This document shows, in pieces, positions 8,675-17,225 of a stretch of DNA of 64,000 bases; position 1 is the first letter of the stretch; each line of letters starts with the position of its first letter. Below the pieces are notes generated by a model, which saw only the letters and a program-made list of their open reading frames with translations, ran no database searches and was not told the origin of the DNA. The DNA lies in contig JBDKSB010000001.1 of NCBI GenBank assembly GCA_039683095.1, positions 512,567-576,566 of the forward strand, written 5' to 3'. This stretch comes from Acidobacteriota bacterium. GTDB lineage: Bacteria > Acidobacteriota > Aminicenantia > Aminicenantales > Saccharicenantaceae. The position numbers and the translations under genes are program-made.

Positions 8675-9937
8675 TCAAAGCCGGGACAGCACGGCGGCCG
8701 CCAGGATCCCGAGCTTCCTGATGTCGAGGACGAAGAGGGACAGGCCGAAGGCGAAGAAATTGAAGGTCAAGAAGACGCCCAGGGCCAGGCTGAGCTTCGA
8801 CCGGAAGTACTTCTGGAGCGCCGCCGAGCGGACCTTCCTCTTCTCCCTCTGATAAATGGTCAGGGCGGCGATGCCGATCCCGTGGTAGGCGCCCCAGAGG
8901 ATGAAGTTGGCCGTTTCGCCGTGCCACATGCCGCAGCCGATGAACGTGATGATCATGCCGAGATTGGAGAGGAGGACCGCGTGCCGCCGGAAATAATCTA
9001 GGCTCCTGAGCTTGCGGACGATCGGCCAATAGATGTAGTCGACGAGCCAGCTGGTCAGCGACATGTGCCAGTTCGTCCAAAGCTCGCGGATATTCCTCTT
9101 GAGGAACGGATTGTCGAAATTCTCCGGGAGCTCCAGGCCCATCAGGCGGGCGCAGCCGATGGCCAGGTCCGAGTACCCGGCGAAATCGAAATAGAAGTAG
9201 AAGGCATAGGCGTATAGCCCCAGGGCGGCCTGCCAGAAGCTCATGCGGCCGAGGAGATCGGCCTGGGTGGACAGGATATGAGGATAGAGGGCCTGGGCCA
9301 GGACGAATTTCTTGAACAGGCCGTGGACGATGCGCTCGCCTCCCGCCCGGAGATCCGCCGCGGGCTTGGATCGCGCCGCCGAGCGGACCTGGGAAGCGAA
9401 GGGGTTGTAGCGGTTGATCGGGCCGCTGATGAAGGCCGGGAAGAAGATGACGTAATTGACGTAGGTCAGAGGGTCCAGCCCTTCGATCTTCCCCCGATAG
9501 GCCTCGACGAGGAAATGGATCATGCGGAAGGAGAAATAGGAGACGCCGATCATCCGGGCCAGGCCGCCGCCGGCCGGTCCGGCCGCCGTCCTGAACAGCC
9601 CCTGGACGAACCCGTACTTGAAGAAGGCCAGGAACGCCAGCACGGCCGTGATGCCGAGGGCGGCCAACGCCTTTCTCCGGCGGCCGGGGGCGGAGGGCGT
9701 CCTGACCAGGGCCGCGCCCAGAACGTAGGTCAGGACGGCCAGGCCCAGGACCAGCGCCAGATGCCCGGGACCGAAGCCGGGAAGGGCCAGGAGCATCAGG
9801 GCCGACAGAATGGCGAGGGCGAAGCCCCTGGCCCGGACCGACTTGTCGAGGAGCCGGATGACGATCGCGCTGACGGCGAGCGCCGCCCAGAAGGGCAAGC
9901 TGCTATAGAAGTCGAAATGCCAAAATCCCGGATTCAC
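8675..9937 (-). CDS. MBOAT family O-acyltransferase (AlgI/DltB-like)
   Basis: 420 residues with about 10 membrane segments. The MBOAT core is clear: GVSYFSFRMIHFLVEAYRG, FFPAFISGPINRY, FYFDFAGYSDLAIGCARLMG, NFDNPFLKRNIRELWTNWHMSL and CGMWHGETANFILWGAYHG. His339 and the invariant catalytic His352 are both present. The enzyme moves acyl (usually acetyl) groups across the inner membrane for delivery to an extracytoplasmic glycan, normally with an SGNH-domain partner; candidates in this locus start at 2313, 10206 and 20726 (minus strand). It has its own strong minus-strand promoter, back to back with the promoter of the PKD-SGNH lipoprotein gene, which suggests joint use. Confidence 0.9.
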   Translation of the reverse strand: MNPGFWHFDFYSSLPFWAALAVSAIVIRLLDKSVRARGFALAILSALMLLALPGFGPGHLALVLGLAVLTYVLGAALVRTPSAPGRRRKALAALGITAVLAFLAFFKYGFVQGLFRTAAGPAGGGLARMIGVSYFSFRMIHFLVEAYRGKIEGLDPLTYVNYVIFFPAFISGPINRYNPFASQVRSAARSKPAADLRAGGERIVHGLFKKFVLAQALYPHILSTQADLLGRMSFWQAALGLYAYAFYFYFDFAGYSDLAIGCARLMGLELPENFDNPFLKRNIRELWTNWHMSLTSWLVDYIYWPIVRKLRSLDYFRRHAVLLSNLGMIITFIGCGMWHGETANFILWGAYHGIGIAALTIYQREKRKVRSAALQKYFRSKLSLALGVFLTFNFFAFGLSLFVLDIRKLGILAAAVLSRL

Positions 9938-10005
9938 GGAACTGTCTGAAATCTCCAGAGATAGCGACCCCGGCCGTACCTTGGAACGGCTCTCCGGGGC
10001 GGCGA

Positions 10006-10035
10006 ATTATATAAACAGGCCGGGGCGGATGTCAA
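10006..10035 (-). promoter_or_regulatory. Promoter of the MBOAT gene
   Basis: Minus strand TTGACA (10035-10030), 18-bp spacer, TATAAT (10011-10006): a near-consensus sigma70 promoter. It is divergent from the promoter at 10046-10072, with only 10 bp between the two -35 elements. Confidence 0.7.
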
Positions 10036-10045
10036 ATCGGCCGTG

Positions 10046-10072
10046 TTGACGCCGGGACGTCCATGGTATAAT
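10046..10072 (+). promoter_or_regulatory. Promoter of the PKD-SGNH lipoprotein operon, with a ~125-nt structured leader
   Basis: TTGACG (10046-10051), 15-bp spacer (short), consensus TATAAT (10067-10072). The leader to ATG 10206 contains strong GC hairpins, for example GGCGGGA/TCCCGCC around 10161-10180, with no U-tract. No known riboswitch consensus was recognised. Confidence 0.5.
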
Positions 10073-10205
10073 GAAAATCCAGGGGAGTGGAGAACCCTTC
10101 AGTTGGATTCCTTGCCTCCGCTCCTGTGTCGCGGGAGATCTGATCCGCCTTTCCCGCGGCCGGCGGGACTTCCCGCCTGGCCGGGACAGGCGACGAGGTG
10201 ATGAG

Positions 10206-11321
10206 ATGAAAGAACGGACCAAGGGTTTGCTCCTGATCGGGGCGGTTCTCCTCGCGGCGGCCTGTTCGTCCACGCAAAGCCCCGGCGAATCGGAGCTCCA
10301 GGCGTCGTTCACCGTCAGCCCGGCGTCGCCGAAGGTCGGTGAATCGGCCGCTTTCAGTGACGCCTCGAAGGGGGATCCGACCTCGTGGCAATGGGATTTC
10401 GGCGACGGTTCCACGAGCACGGAGCAGAACCCGACCCATACCTTCACGGCCACGGGCGGAAAGACGGTGACCCTGACCGTCAGCAAAGGGACCGAGCACG
10501 ACTCGGAGGTCAAGACCGTGGCGGTCCTGTCCGCTTCCGCGATCCTGATCGGCCACGGGACCGACAAGCTGGCCGATATCCCCCTCGCCTGGATCTCCCA
10601 AGCCCGGCAGACCCTTCATATCGCTTATGGGCATACCTCGCATGGGAGCCAGATCACCGACGGCATGACCGGATTGGCCCAGTGGAAGGGCTCGGATTAT
10701 GCCTGGAACTCGGGCGGCACGGGCGGCGCCTTGGACCTCAGGGACTATTACAATGATTTCGGCGGCCTTGGCCTCGCCAACGATCTCGGCAACCCGAACC
10801 GGACCGCCTGGGAGCAAGCGACGCGGACCTATCTGGCCCAGAACCCGGCCGTCAACGTCATCATCTGGGCCTGGTGCTGGCAGGTGAACGGGACCGAGCA
10901 GGAGATCCAGACCTACCTCGACCTGATGAACCAGCTGGAGATCGATTTTCCGAACGTGAAGTTCGTCTACATGACCGGTCACGTCAACGGCGGCCCGCTG
11001 ACGGACGGCTACCACCAGCGCAACCAGCAGATCCGCGACTTTTGCGTCAGTAACAACAAGATCCTCTACGATTTCGCCGACATCGAGAGCTACGATCCGG
11101 ACGGAGCCTATTACGGCGACAAGCTCGTCACCGACGGGTGCGACTACGACAGCGACGGTGACGGCACGGTGGACCGGAACTGGGCCGTCGACTGGCAGAA
11201 CGCCCATCCCGGGGAATGGTACAATTGCGGGTCCGCCCACAGCCAGCCGCTGAACGCGAACATGAAGGCCTATGCGGCCTGGTGGCTGTGGGCCCGGCTG
11301 GCCGGCTGGGCCGGCCGGTGA
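10206..11321 (+). CDS. Lipoprotein with PKD domain and SGNH-like domain
   Basis: 371 residues. A lipoprotein signal (LLLIGAVLLAAAC, lipobox Cys about residue 20) predicts membrane anchoring. One PKD domain follows (residues about 32-112, with WQWDFGDGSTST). Then comes an alpha/beta domain that opens with HIAYGHTSHGSQITDGM and ends with CGSAHSQPLNANM. This (F/Y)GHxSxG...H-x-x-LNA pattern is shared with the lipoprotein at 19896-20726 and corresponds to a nucleophile Ser block and a C-terminal His block of an SGNH-like fold. A DYDSDGDGTVDRN stretch looks like a calcium loop. It is probably a surface enzyme acting on acylated glycan; the substrate is unknown. Start ATG 10206 is used because the ATG at 10201 stops at once. 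The next gene starts 10 bp after its stop. Confidence 0.75.
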   Translation: MKERTKGLLLIGAVLLAAACSSTQSPGESELQASFTVSPASPKVGESAAFSDASKGDPTSWQWDFGDGSTSTEQNPTHTFTATGGKTVTLTVSKGTEHDSEVKTVAVLSASAILIGHGTDKLADIPLAWISQARQTLHIAYGHTSHGSQITDGMTGLAQWKGSDYAWNSGGTGGALDLRDYYNDFGGLGLANDLGNPNRTAWEQATRTYLAQNPAVNVIIWAWCWQVNGTEQEIQTYLDLMNQLEIDFPNVKFVYMTGHVNGGPLTDGYHQRNQQIRDFCVSNNKILYDFADIESYDPDGAYYGDKLVTDGCDYDSDGDGTVDRNWAVDWQNAHPGEWYNCGSAHSQPLNANMKAYAAWWLWARLAGWAGR

Positions 11322-11331
11322 AGTCTCCATC

Positions 11332-13548
11332 ATGGCGCTCCCTAAGGCCGCCGGGCTCGTGGCCGTCATCGTCCTGCTGGCCTGGGGGTGCGGCGTCGAC
11401 AAGAACAACGAGAATCCCGGCACCCCGCCCGCCGCGGCCTTCTCGTTCTCCCCGTCGTACCCGGCCATAGGCCAGGAGGTCGCGTTCTCGGACGCCTCCA
11501 CCGGCAGCCCGACGGCCTGGAGCTGGGATTTCGGCGACGGCGGGTCCTCCTCGCTCCAGAACCCGAGCCACGCTTATGCCTCCTCGGGAACGAGGACGGT
11601 CCGGCTGACCGTCCGGAACAGCGCCGGCTCCGACAGCGCGAGCCAGACGGTCACGGTCGCGGCGCTGGCGGCGTCCTTCATGTTCCGGCCCTTCCTTCCG
11701 GCGCCGGGACGCGCCGTGCAGTTCACCGATACGTCGCTCGGCGGGGCGACGTCCTGGACCTGGGCCTTCGGGGACGGAGGGTCGAGCACCGCCGAGAATC
11801 CCAGCCATGCCTACGCCGCCGCGGGGACCTATGAGGTCAGCCTGTCCCTCGCCAGCGCGTCGGGAACGAGCTCGACGGTCCGAACGGTCTGCGTGACCGC
11901 CGACGCGGTCCTGCCGCCGGACCGGCTCATCGACTGGACCCCGGCCGGGATCCCGGGCGGGATCCCGGGCCGGACGACCGTCTTCCGGACGCTGACGCCG
12001 TCGAATTCCCTGGCCGAGATCAACACCGCGATCGCGGATTGCCCCTCGGGCCAGGCCGTCTTCCTGACGGCCGGATCCTACAGCCTCGGCAGCATCTCTT
12101 TCGGCTCGAAATCCGGCGTCACGCTCCGCGGGGCCGGGCCCGGTCGCACCGTGATCAACTCGACGGCCCTCGACGCCGTCGCCTCCGCGGAGCTGAGCTT
12201 CATGGAGGACGACGGGATCGCCCTCAACTCCGGGTTCACGAAGGGCTCGACGAGCATCGTCCTGGCGTCGTCGCCGTCGTCCCTCTTTCGCGCCGGGAAC
12301 CTCGTTCAGATCACGCAGGCGGATGATCCGGGGGCCCTGGGGAATCCCGGGGTCGGCGTCTACCACCGGACCGGCTTTCCGGGCGTCTGGGGCATGTCGA
12401 AGACGAGGAACCTCCGCTTCACGTCCCGGATCGCGGGTGTCGCCGGCAATACGATCACGCTGGCCACGCCCATCCCATATTCCTACTCGGCGGCCCTGGG
12501 CCCGAGGGCCTATCCGTTGAGGGACGGGCCCGGCCCGTCCCTTTGCGGGCTAGAGAGCCTGACGATCCGCGGCGGCGCCGGGACGGACAAGGCGCTCAAC
12601 TTCTCCGGCGCGGACCGGTGCTGGATCAAGGACGTGGAAGTCTCCGGCGCCATCGGCCAGATCGGGATCGTCTATTTCCGTCATTCGTCCCAATGCGAGG
12701 TCCGGCGCTGCTACGTCCACGACGCCAGGGGCTTCCCCAACCAGGACGATGGCTACGCGTATTTTCTTTATTACGGATGCTCGTACGGCCTGGTCGCGGA
12801 TTCCATCGCTTATCGCGTGGGGGACGGCGTGATCATCAACGGCTCGTCCGCGAACGCCGTCCTCTACAACCTCATCGACGAGGCCCGGCGGGCCGGGCAC
12901 GCCTGGGTGGACCAGGGCGTCATCGTGAACCACGGCCCGCACGGCATCATGAACCTGATCGAGGGCAACGTCACGCAGCGATTCCAGAACGACGGCTACC
13001 ACGGCTCGACCTCCCATTCGGTCCTGTTCCGCAACGCCGTGACCGGGGTCCGGGCGGGCGCCGTCGAGCCCCGGCGGCCGGTCGATCTCTGCCGGGGCAG
13101 CTACGACCACAGCGTCGTCGGGAACGTCATCGGCGACGAGAGCTGGTCCCCGGCCTACTACGACATGCCCGCCGACCCGTCGAGCGTCTCGGCCGTCTAT
13201 ATCCTGGGCTTTCCCGGGATGGATAGCGTGAGCATGGCCGCCTATTCGGGCGTTCCCTGGGACAGCTGGGCGAAGTCCACGGCCGTCCCCGATCCGGATG
13301 TGGCGGGGACGCTCCTCCGGCACGGGAATTACGATTTCTATCATCGCGACGTCGTCTGGGACGGCGATATCGTCTCCCACGCCATCCCGGCCAGCCTTTT
13401 CTACTCTTCGAAGCCGGCGTTCTTCGGATCGCTGGCCTGGCCTCCCATCGGCCCTGACGTCCCGGGCTTCGTCACCGATATCCCGGCCCTGGCACGCTGG
13501 AAAGCGTACCTGTCCTCCGGCAATCTGGACGACCTTTTCGGGGACTGA
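11332..13548 (+). CDS. Lipoprotein with two PKD domains and a C-terminal beta-helix domain
   Basis: 738 residues. The lipobox is LLAWGC near residue 20. Two PKD domains occupy about residues 35-112 and 113-190 (WSWDFGDGGSSS and WTWAFGDGGSST). About 545 residues follow, beginning DRLIDWTPAGIPGG, with IxxAIxxCPSGQxVFLxAGSYSLG and GVTLRGAGPGRTVI, a pectate-lyase-3/epimerase-like right-handed beta-helix opening. The same C-terminal domain recurs in the gene at 13710 with roughly three of four residues identical by eye. Such domains bind or cleave polysaccharides. The ATG at 11332 is chosen because the lipoprotein signal starts there. It is an operon partner of the PKD-SGNH lipoprotein. Confidence 0.8.
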   Translation: MALPKAAGLVAVIVLLAWGCGVDKNNENPGTPPAAAFSFSPSYPAIGQEVAFSDASTGSPTAWSWDFGDGGSSSLQNPSHAYASSGTRTVRLTVRNSAGSDSASQTVTVAALAASFMFRPFLPAPGRAVQFTDTSLGGATSWTWAFGDGGSSTAENPSHAYAAAGTYEVSLSLASASGTSSTVRTVCVTADAVLPPDRLIDWTPAGIPGGIPGRTTVFRTLTPSNSLAEINTAIADCPSGQAVFLTAGSYSLGSISFGSKSGVTLRGAGPGRTVINSTALDAVASAELSFMEDDGIALNSGFTKGSTSIVLASSPSSLFRAGNLVQITQADDPGALGNPGVGVYHRTGFPGVWGMSKTRNLRFTSRIAGVAGNTITLATPIPYSYSAALGPRAYPLRDGPGPSLCGLESLTIRGGAGTDKALNFSGADRCWIKDVEVSGAIGQIGIVYFRHSSQCEVRRCYVHDARGFPNQDDGYAYFLYYGCSYGLVADSIAYRVGDGVIINGSSANAVLYNLIDEARRAGHAWVDQGVIVNHGPHGIMNLIEGNVTQRFQNDGYHGSTSHSVLFRNAVTGVRAGAVEPRRPVDLCRGSYDHSVVGNVIGDESWSPAYYDMPADPSSVSAVYILGFPGMDSVSMAAYSGVPWDSWAKSTAVPDPDVAGTLLRHGNYDFYHRDVVWDGDIVSHAIPASLFYSSKPAFFGSLAWPPIGPDVPGFVTDIPALARWKAYLSSGNLDDLFGD

Positions 13549-13709
13549 CGGGGCCATCGACCGGGTCCGGCCCCGCGGTTAGCCATCTTTCCGTCTTAAT
13601 ACTCTAGGATATCCCCCTTTGGGGTGATTCGGCCTCTTGCGGCCCCTGCCGATAATGGTTCTGACCCTGACACCGATCGGGGCAAATGAAATCGACGGAG
13701 GCATATGAA
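13549..13709 (+). other. Intergenic leader with candidate RNA hairpins before the large PKD gene
   Basis: 161 bp without a coding frame. Two potential stem-loops follow each other: ATCCCCC-TTT-GGGGTGAT (about 13610-13627, one bulged T), then CGGC...GCCG (about 13631-13650). No convincing promoter or known riboswitch consensus was recognised. A GGAGG at 13696-13700 serves the ATG at 13710. Confidence 0.4.
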
Positions 13710-16700
13710 ATGGCGAGAACGCCGAGCTTTAATGGAAGCGCTCATAGGGTCCATCTCGGCCTGATCCTTTTTGCGGTTTGTTCATTCTTCCTGCCGGGGC
13801 GCATCCTGGCCCAAAGCAAGTCGAGCGAGAGCCTGCTGACCCGCCTGGCCGTGAAGGCCACCGGCAATCTCAGCGTGTCCTTTACGTACACCCCCCGGTA
13901 CCCGACGCAGGGACAGCCCGTGCAGTTCACGGCGAAATCGTCGGGAGCCCCCCAGGCCTTTGCCTGGGACTTCGGTGACGGGACCTCGAGCAGGGAACAG
14001 AATCCCGTCCACGTCTATGCGGAAACGGGCTTCCGGAAGGTGACGGTCGTGGCCTCCACCACCGCGGCCTCCCGGAAGGCGAGCCGGACGCTCACCGTCC
14101 TGCCCGCCGCGGCCCAGGCGACGTTCGTGTTCAGCCCGGCCACACCCGGGCCCGGCCAGACCGTCCAGTTCTCCGACACCACGTCCGGGACGCCGACATC
14201 CTGGCGGTGGAGCTTCGGGGACGGCGCGACGAGCACGGTAAAGAACCCGAGCCATGCCTTCGCCGGCGAGGGGACCTATACGGTGAATCTGACGACCGGC
14301 GGGGGGACCGGCACGAAGCAGGGCAGCCGGACGATCAGCGTGGCCTCGATGTCGGTCCTGGCCGCATCCTTCACCTATTCCCCGGCCTTCCCGACCACGG
14401 GCCAAGCCATCCAGTTCGCCGACACCTCGACAGGCTCGCCGACGTCCTGGCTCTGGAACTTCGGGGATGGGACGACCAGCTCCGCCCAGAATCCCAGCCA
14501 CGCCTACGCCGCGGCAGGCTCCAAGACGGTGACCCTGACGGTCACCAGCGCCACTTCGTCGAACGCCTCGACCCGGACGATAACCGTGGCCACGCCGCTC
14601 GCGGCTTCGTTCAGCTTCAGCCCGGCCGCCGCGACCGCCGGCCAGGCGATCCAGTTCACGGACGCTTCGACGGGCTCGCCGACATCCTGGCTCTGGAACT
14701 TCGGGGACGGGACGACCAGCGCCGTCCAGAATCCCAGCCACGCTTACGCCGCGGCAGGCTCCAAGACCGTGACCCTGACGGTCACCAACGCCACCGGGTC
14801 GAACAGCGCCTCGCGGACGCTCTCGGTCTCGGCCTCCCTGACGGCGGCCTTCACGTTCTCGCCGGCCTCCCCCGTGGCCGGTCAGTCCGTCCAGTTCACC
14901 GATGCTTCGACCGGGAGCCCTACGGCCTGGTCCTGGAGCTTCGGCGACGGCGGGACGAGCACGGCCCAGAACCCCAGCCATGCCTTCGCCTCGGCGGGGA
15001 CCTACACCGTGAGGCTGACCGCCTCGAACGGCTCCGGCCAGAACGAGGTCAGCCTGGCCGTGACGGTCACGGCCTCGAACACGGTGACGGCCTCTTTCGG
15101 CTTCAGCCCGAGCGCGCCGGCGGCGGGCGACACCGTGCAGTTCACCGACTCCTCGACGGGGTCGCCGACCTCGTGGCAATGGAGCTTCGGCGACGGCGGG
15201 ACGAGCACGGCCCAGAATCCGAGCCATGCCTACGCGGCCGCGGGGACCTATACGGTCAGCCTGACGGCCGCGTCCGGCTCCTCCAGCGCCACGGCCACCA
15301 GGGCGGTCACGGTGGCCGCCGCCGCGGCCCTGGACGCTTCGTTCTCCTATGCCCCGACTTCTCCGGCTCCCGGCCAGGCGGTGTCCTTCACCGACACCTC
15401 GACGGCGTCGCCGACCTCGTGGCAATGGAATTTCGGCGACGGCGGGACGAGCGCGGCCCAGAACCCGAGCCACACCTTTGCGGCCGCCGGCTCCTACACC
15501 GTCACCCTGCTGGCCGCCGGCCTGTCGGGCTCGGACACGGCCAGCCGGACGATCACCGTCGCCACGTCGACGAGCCTCCTGCCGGACGACCGGATCATCG
15601 ATTGGACCAGCGTCGGCGTCCCCGGCGGCATCCCCAACCGGACGACCGTCTATAGGACGCTCACGCCCTCGAACACCCTGGCCGAGATCAACGCGGCCAT
15701 TGCCGCCTGCCCCTCCGGCCAGGTCGTCTTCCTGGCCGCCGGCAGCTACAGCCTCGGCCAGATCACGTTCGGCTCGAGGTCGGGCGTCACGCTGCGGGGG
15801 GCCGGCGCCGGGCGCACGGTCATCAACGCGACGTCCGGCTACGCCATCTCGGCCACCGAGCTGAGCTTCTTCGAGGCGGACGGCGTGGACGTGGCCAGCG
15901 GCTATGTCAAGGGCTCCACGACCATCACCCTGGCCGCGACGCCTTCGTCGGCCTTCGCCGTAGGCAATCTCATACAGATCACCCAGGACGACAGCCCGGA
16001 CGCCCTCGGCTCGGCCGGCGTCGGCGTCTACCACCGGACCGGGTTCCCCGGCGTCTGGGGCATGTCGGCGACCCGGAACGTCCGCTTCACCTCCCGGATT
16101 ACGGCCGTGAGCGGCACCCGGATCACCCTGGCCACGGCCGTTCCCTATACTTACCAGGCGTCGCTCAATCCCAAGGCCTATCCGCTGAGCGGCGGTCCAG
16201 GCGCCACCCTGTGCGGCGTCGAGAGCCTGACCCTCCGCGGCTCCGGCAGCACCGACCGGGCCGTCAACTTCTCGGGGACCGACCGCTGCTGGGTCAAGGA
16301 CGTCGAGGTCGACAACATGGTCGGCACGACCGGCATGATCTTCTTCCGTCATTCCTTCCAGGGCGAGATCCGGCGCTGCTACGCGCATGACGCGGCCGGC
16401 TTCCCCAGCCAGGCGGACGGCTACGCCTATTTCTTCTATTACGGCTGCTCGAACTGCCTCGCGGTCGACAACATCGCCTGCCGCGTCGGCGACGGCCTCA
16501 TCATCAACGGCTCGTCGGCCAGCGCCTGCCTGTACAATCTCGTCGAGAACGTCCAGCGGGCCGGCCATGCCTGGGTCGACCAGGGCATGATCGTCAACCA
16601 CGGGCCGCATGCCATCATGAACCTCATCGAGGGCAACGTCCTCCAGAGGTTCCAGAACGACGGCTACCACGGTTCCACATCCCACACGCTGCTCTTCCGC

Positions 16701-17219
16701 AACAACATCCACGGGCTCCGGGACGGGGCTTCCGGCGTCCGCAGGCTGATCGATCTCTGCCGCGGCAGCTATTATCACACGCTTGTCGGCAACGTCATCG
16801 GCGACTCGAGCTGGACCCCGGCCTACTACCAGCTGCCGGCCAACCCGACGTCCGTGTCCGGCGTCTACGTCCTCGGCTTCCCCGGCATGGACAGCATCAG
16901 CATGGCGGCCTATACGAGCGTGCCCTGGGACAATTGGACGAAATCGACGACGGCTCCCGACGCCGACGTCGCCGCGACCATTCTCCGCCACGGCAACTAC
17001 GATTACTACAATAGAAGCGTGGTCTGGGACCAGGCGATCTCCTCGCAGGCCATCCCGGCCAGCCTGGTCTACAGCTCCAAGCCGGACTTCTTCGGGACGC
17101 TCCAGTGGCCGCCGATCGGACCGGACGTCAGCGGGCTCGCGACCAGCATCCCGGCCAAGGCCCGTTGGAACGCCTATCTGGCGTCGGGGGATCTGGCCGA
17201 CCTTTTCAGGGTCTTCTGA
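13710..17219 (+). CDS. Large secreted protein: seven PKD domains and a beta-helix domain
   Basis: 1169 residues from ATG 13710, preferred over ATG 13686 because GGAGG (13696-13700) is correctly spaced. A signal peptide covers about residues 1-34 (...FFLPGRILAQ). Seven PKD domains of about 80 residues occupy roughly residues 52-620, each with a W-x-F/W-x-FGDG core. The remainder, from LPDDRIIDWTSVGVPGG, is the same 545-residue beta-helix as in the gene at 11332. Unlike its neighbours it lacks a lipobox. PKD domains act as rigid spacers, so this looks like a long stalk presenting a glycan-active or glycan-binding head at the cell surface. Adjacent PKD repeats 3 and 4 are nearly identical at DNA level with a 240-bp offset, which could allow repeat-number change. 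Confidence 0.85.
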   Translation: MARTPSFNGSAHRVHLGLILFAVCSFFLPGRILAQSKSSESLLTRLAVKATGNLSVSFTYTPRYPTQGQPVQFTAKSSGAPQAFAWDFGDGTSSREQNPVHVYAETGFRKVTVVASTTAASRKASRTLTVLPAAAQATFVFSPATPGPGQTVQFSDTTSGTPTSWRWSFGDGATSTVKNPSHAFAGEGTYTVNLTTGGGTGTKQGSRTISVASMSVLAASFTYSPAFPTTGQAIQFADTSTGSPTSWLWNFGDGTTSSAQNPSHAYAAAGSKTVTLTVTSATSSNASTRTITVATPLAASFSFSPAAATAGQAIQFTDASTGSPTSWLWNFGDGTTSAVQNPSHAYAAAGSKTVTLTVTNATGSNSASRTLSVSASLTAAFTFSPASPVAGQSVQFTDASTGSPTAWSWSFGDGGTSTAQNPSHAFASAGTYTVRLTASNGSGQNEVSLAVTVTASNTVTASFGFSPSAPAAGDTVQFTDSSTGSPTSWQWSFGDGGTSTAQNPSHAYAAAGTYTVSLTAASGSSSATATRAVTVAAAAALDASFSYAPTSPAPGQAVSFTDTSTASPTSWQWNFGDGGTSAAQNPSHTFAAAGSYTVTLLAAGLSGSDTASRTITVATSTSLLPDDRIIDWTSVGVPGGIPNRTTVYRTLTPSNTLAEINAAIAACPSGQVVFLAAGSYSLGQITFGSRSGVTLRGAGAGRTVINATSGYAISATELSFFEADGVDVASGYVKGSTTITLAATPSSAFAVGNLIQITQDDSPDALGSAGVGVYHRTGFPGVWGMSATRNVRFTSRITAVSGTRITLATAVPYTYQASLNPKAYPLSGGPGATLCGVESLTLRGSGSTDRAVNFSGTDRCWVKDVEVDNMVGTTGMIFFRHSFQGEIRRCYAHDAAGFPSQADGYAYFFYYGCSNCLAVDNIACRVGDGLIINGSSASACLYNLVENVQRAGHAWVDQGMIVNHGPHAIMNLIEGNVLQRFQNDGYHGSTSHTLLFRNNIHGLRDGASGVRRLIDLCRGSYYHTLVGNVIGDSSWTPAYYQLPANPTSVSGVYVLGFPGMDSISMAAYTSVPWDNWTKSTTAPDADVAATILRHGNYDYYNRSVVWDQAISSQAIPASLVYSSKPDFFGTLQWPPIGPDVSGLATSIPAKARWNAYLASGDLADLFRVF
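14395..14790 (+). repeat. Tandem ~240-bp DNA repeat encoding PKD domains 3 and 4
   Basis: Bases 14395-14550 and 14635-14790 align without gaps at a 240-bp offset and about 90% identity by eye. Adjacent PKD units (5-7) are more diverged. The repeat is in phase with the reading frame, so unequal recombination would add or remove whole domains. Confidence 0.7.
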
Positions 17220-17225
17220 CCCAGA

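Noticed and set aside
10186-10205. ATG at 10201 as start of the PKD-SGNH lipoprotein
   Set aside because: It reads into a stop after two codons; ATG 10206 begins the lipoprotein signal.
13782-16991. Open frame of over 1000 codons on the minus strand opposite the large PKD gene
   Set aside because: It is dominated by Arg/Gly/Ala repeats mirroring the PKD repeat, with no domain, signal peptide or ribosome site; the plus-strand protein has clear PKD and beta-helix domains.
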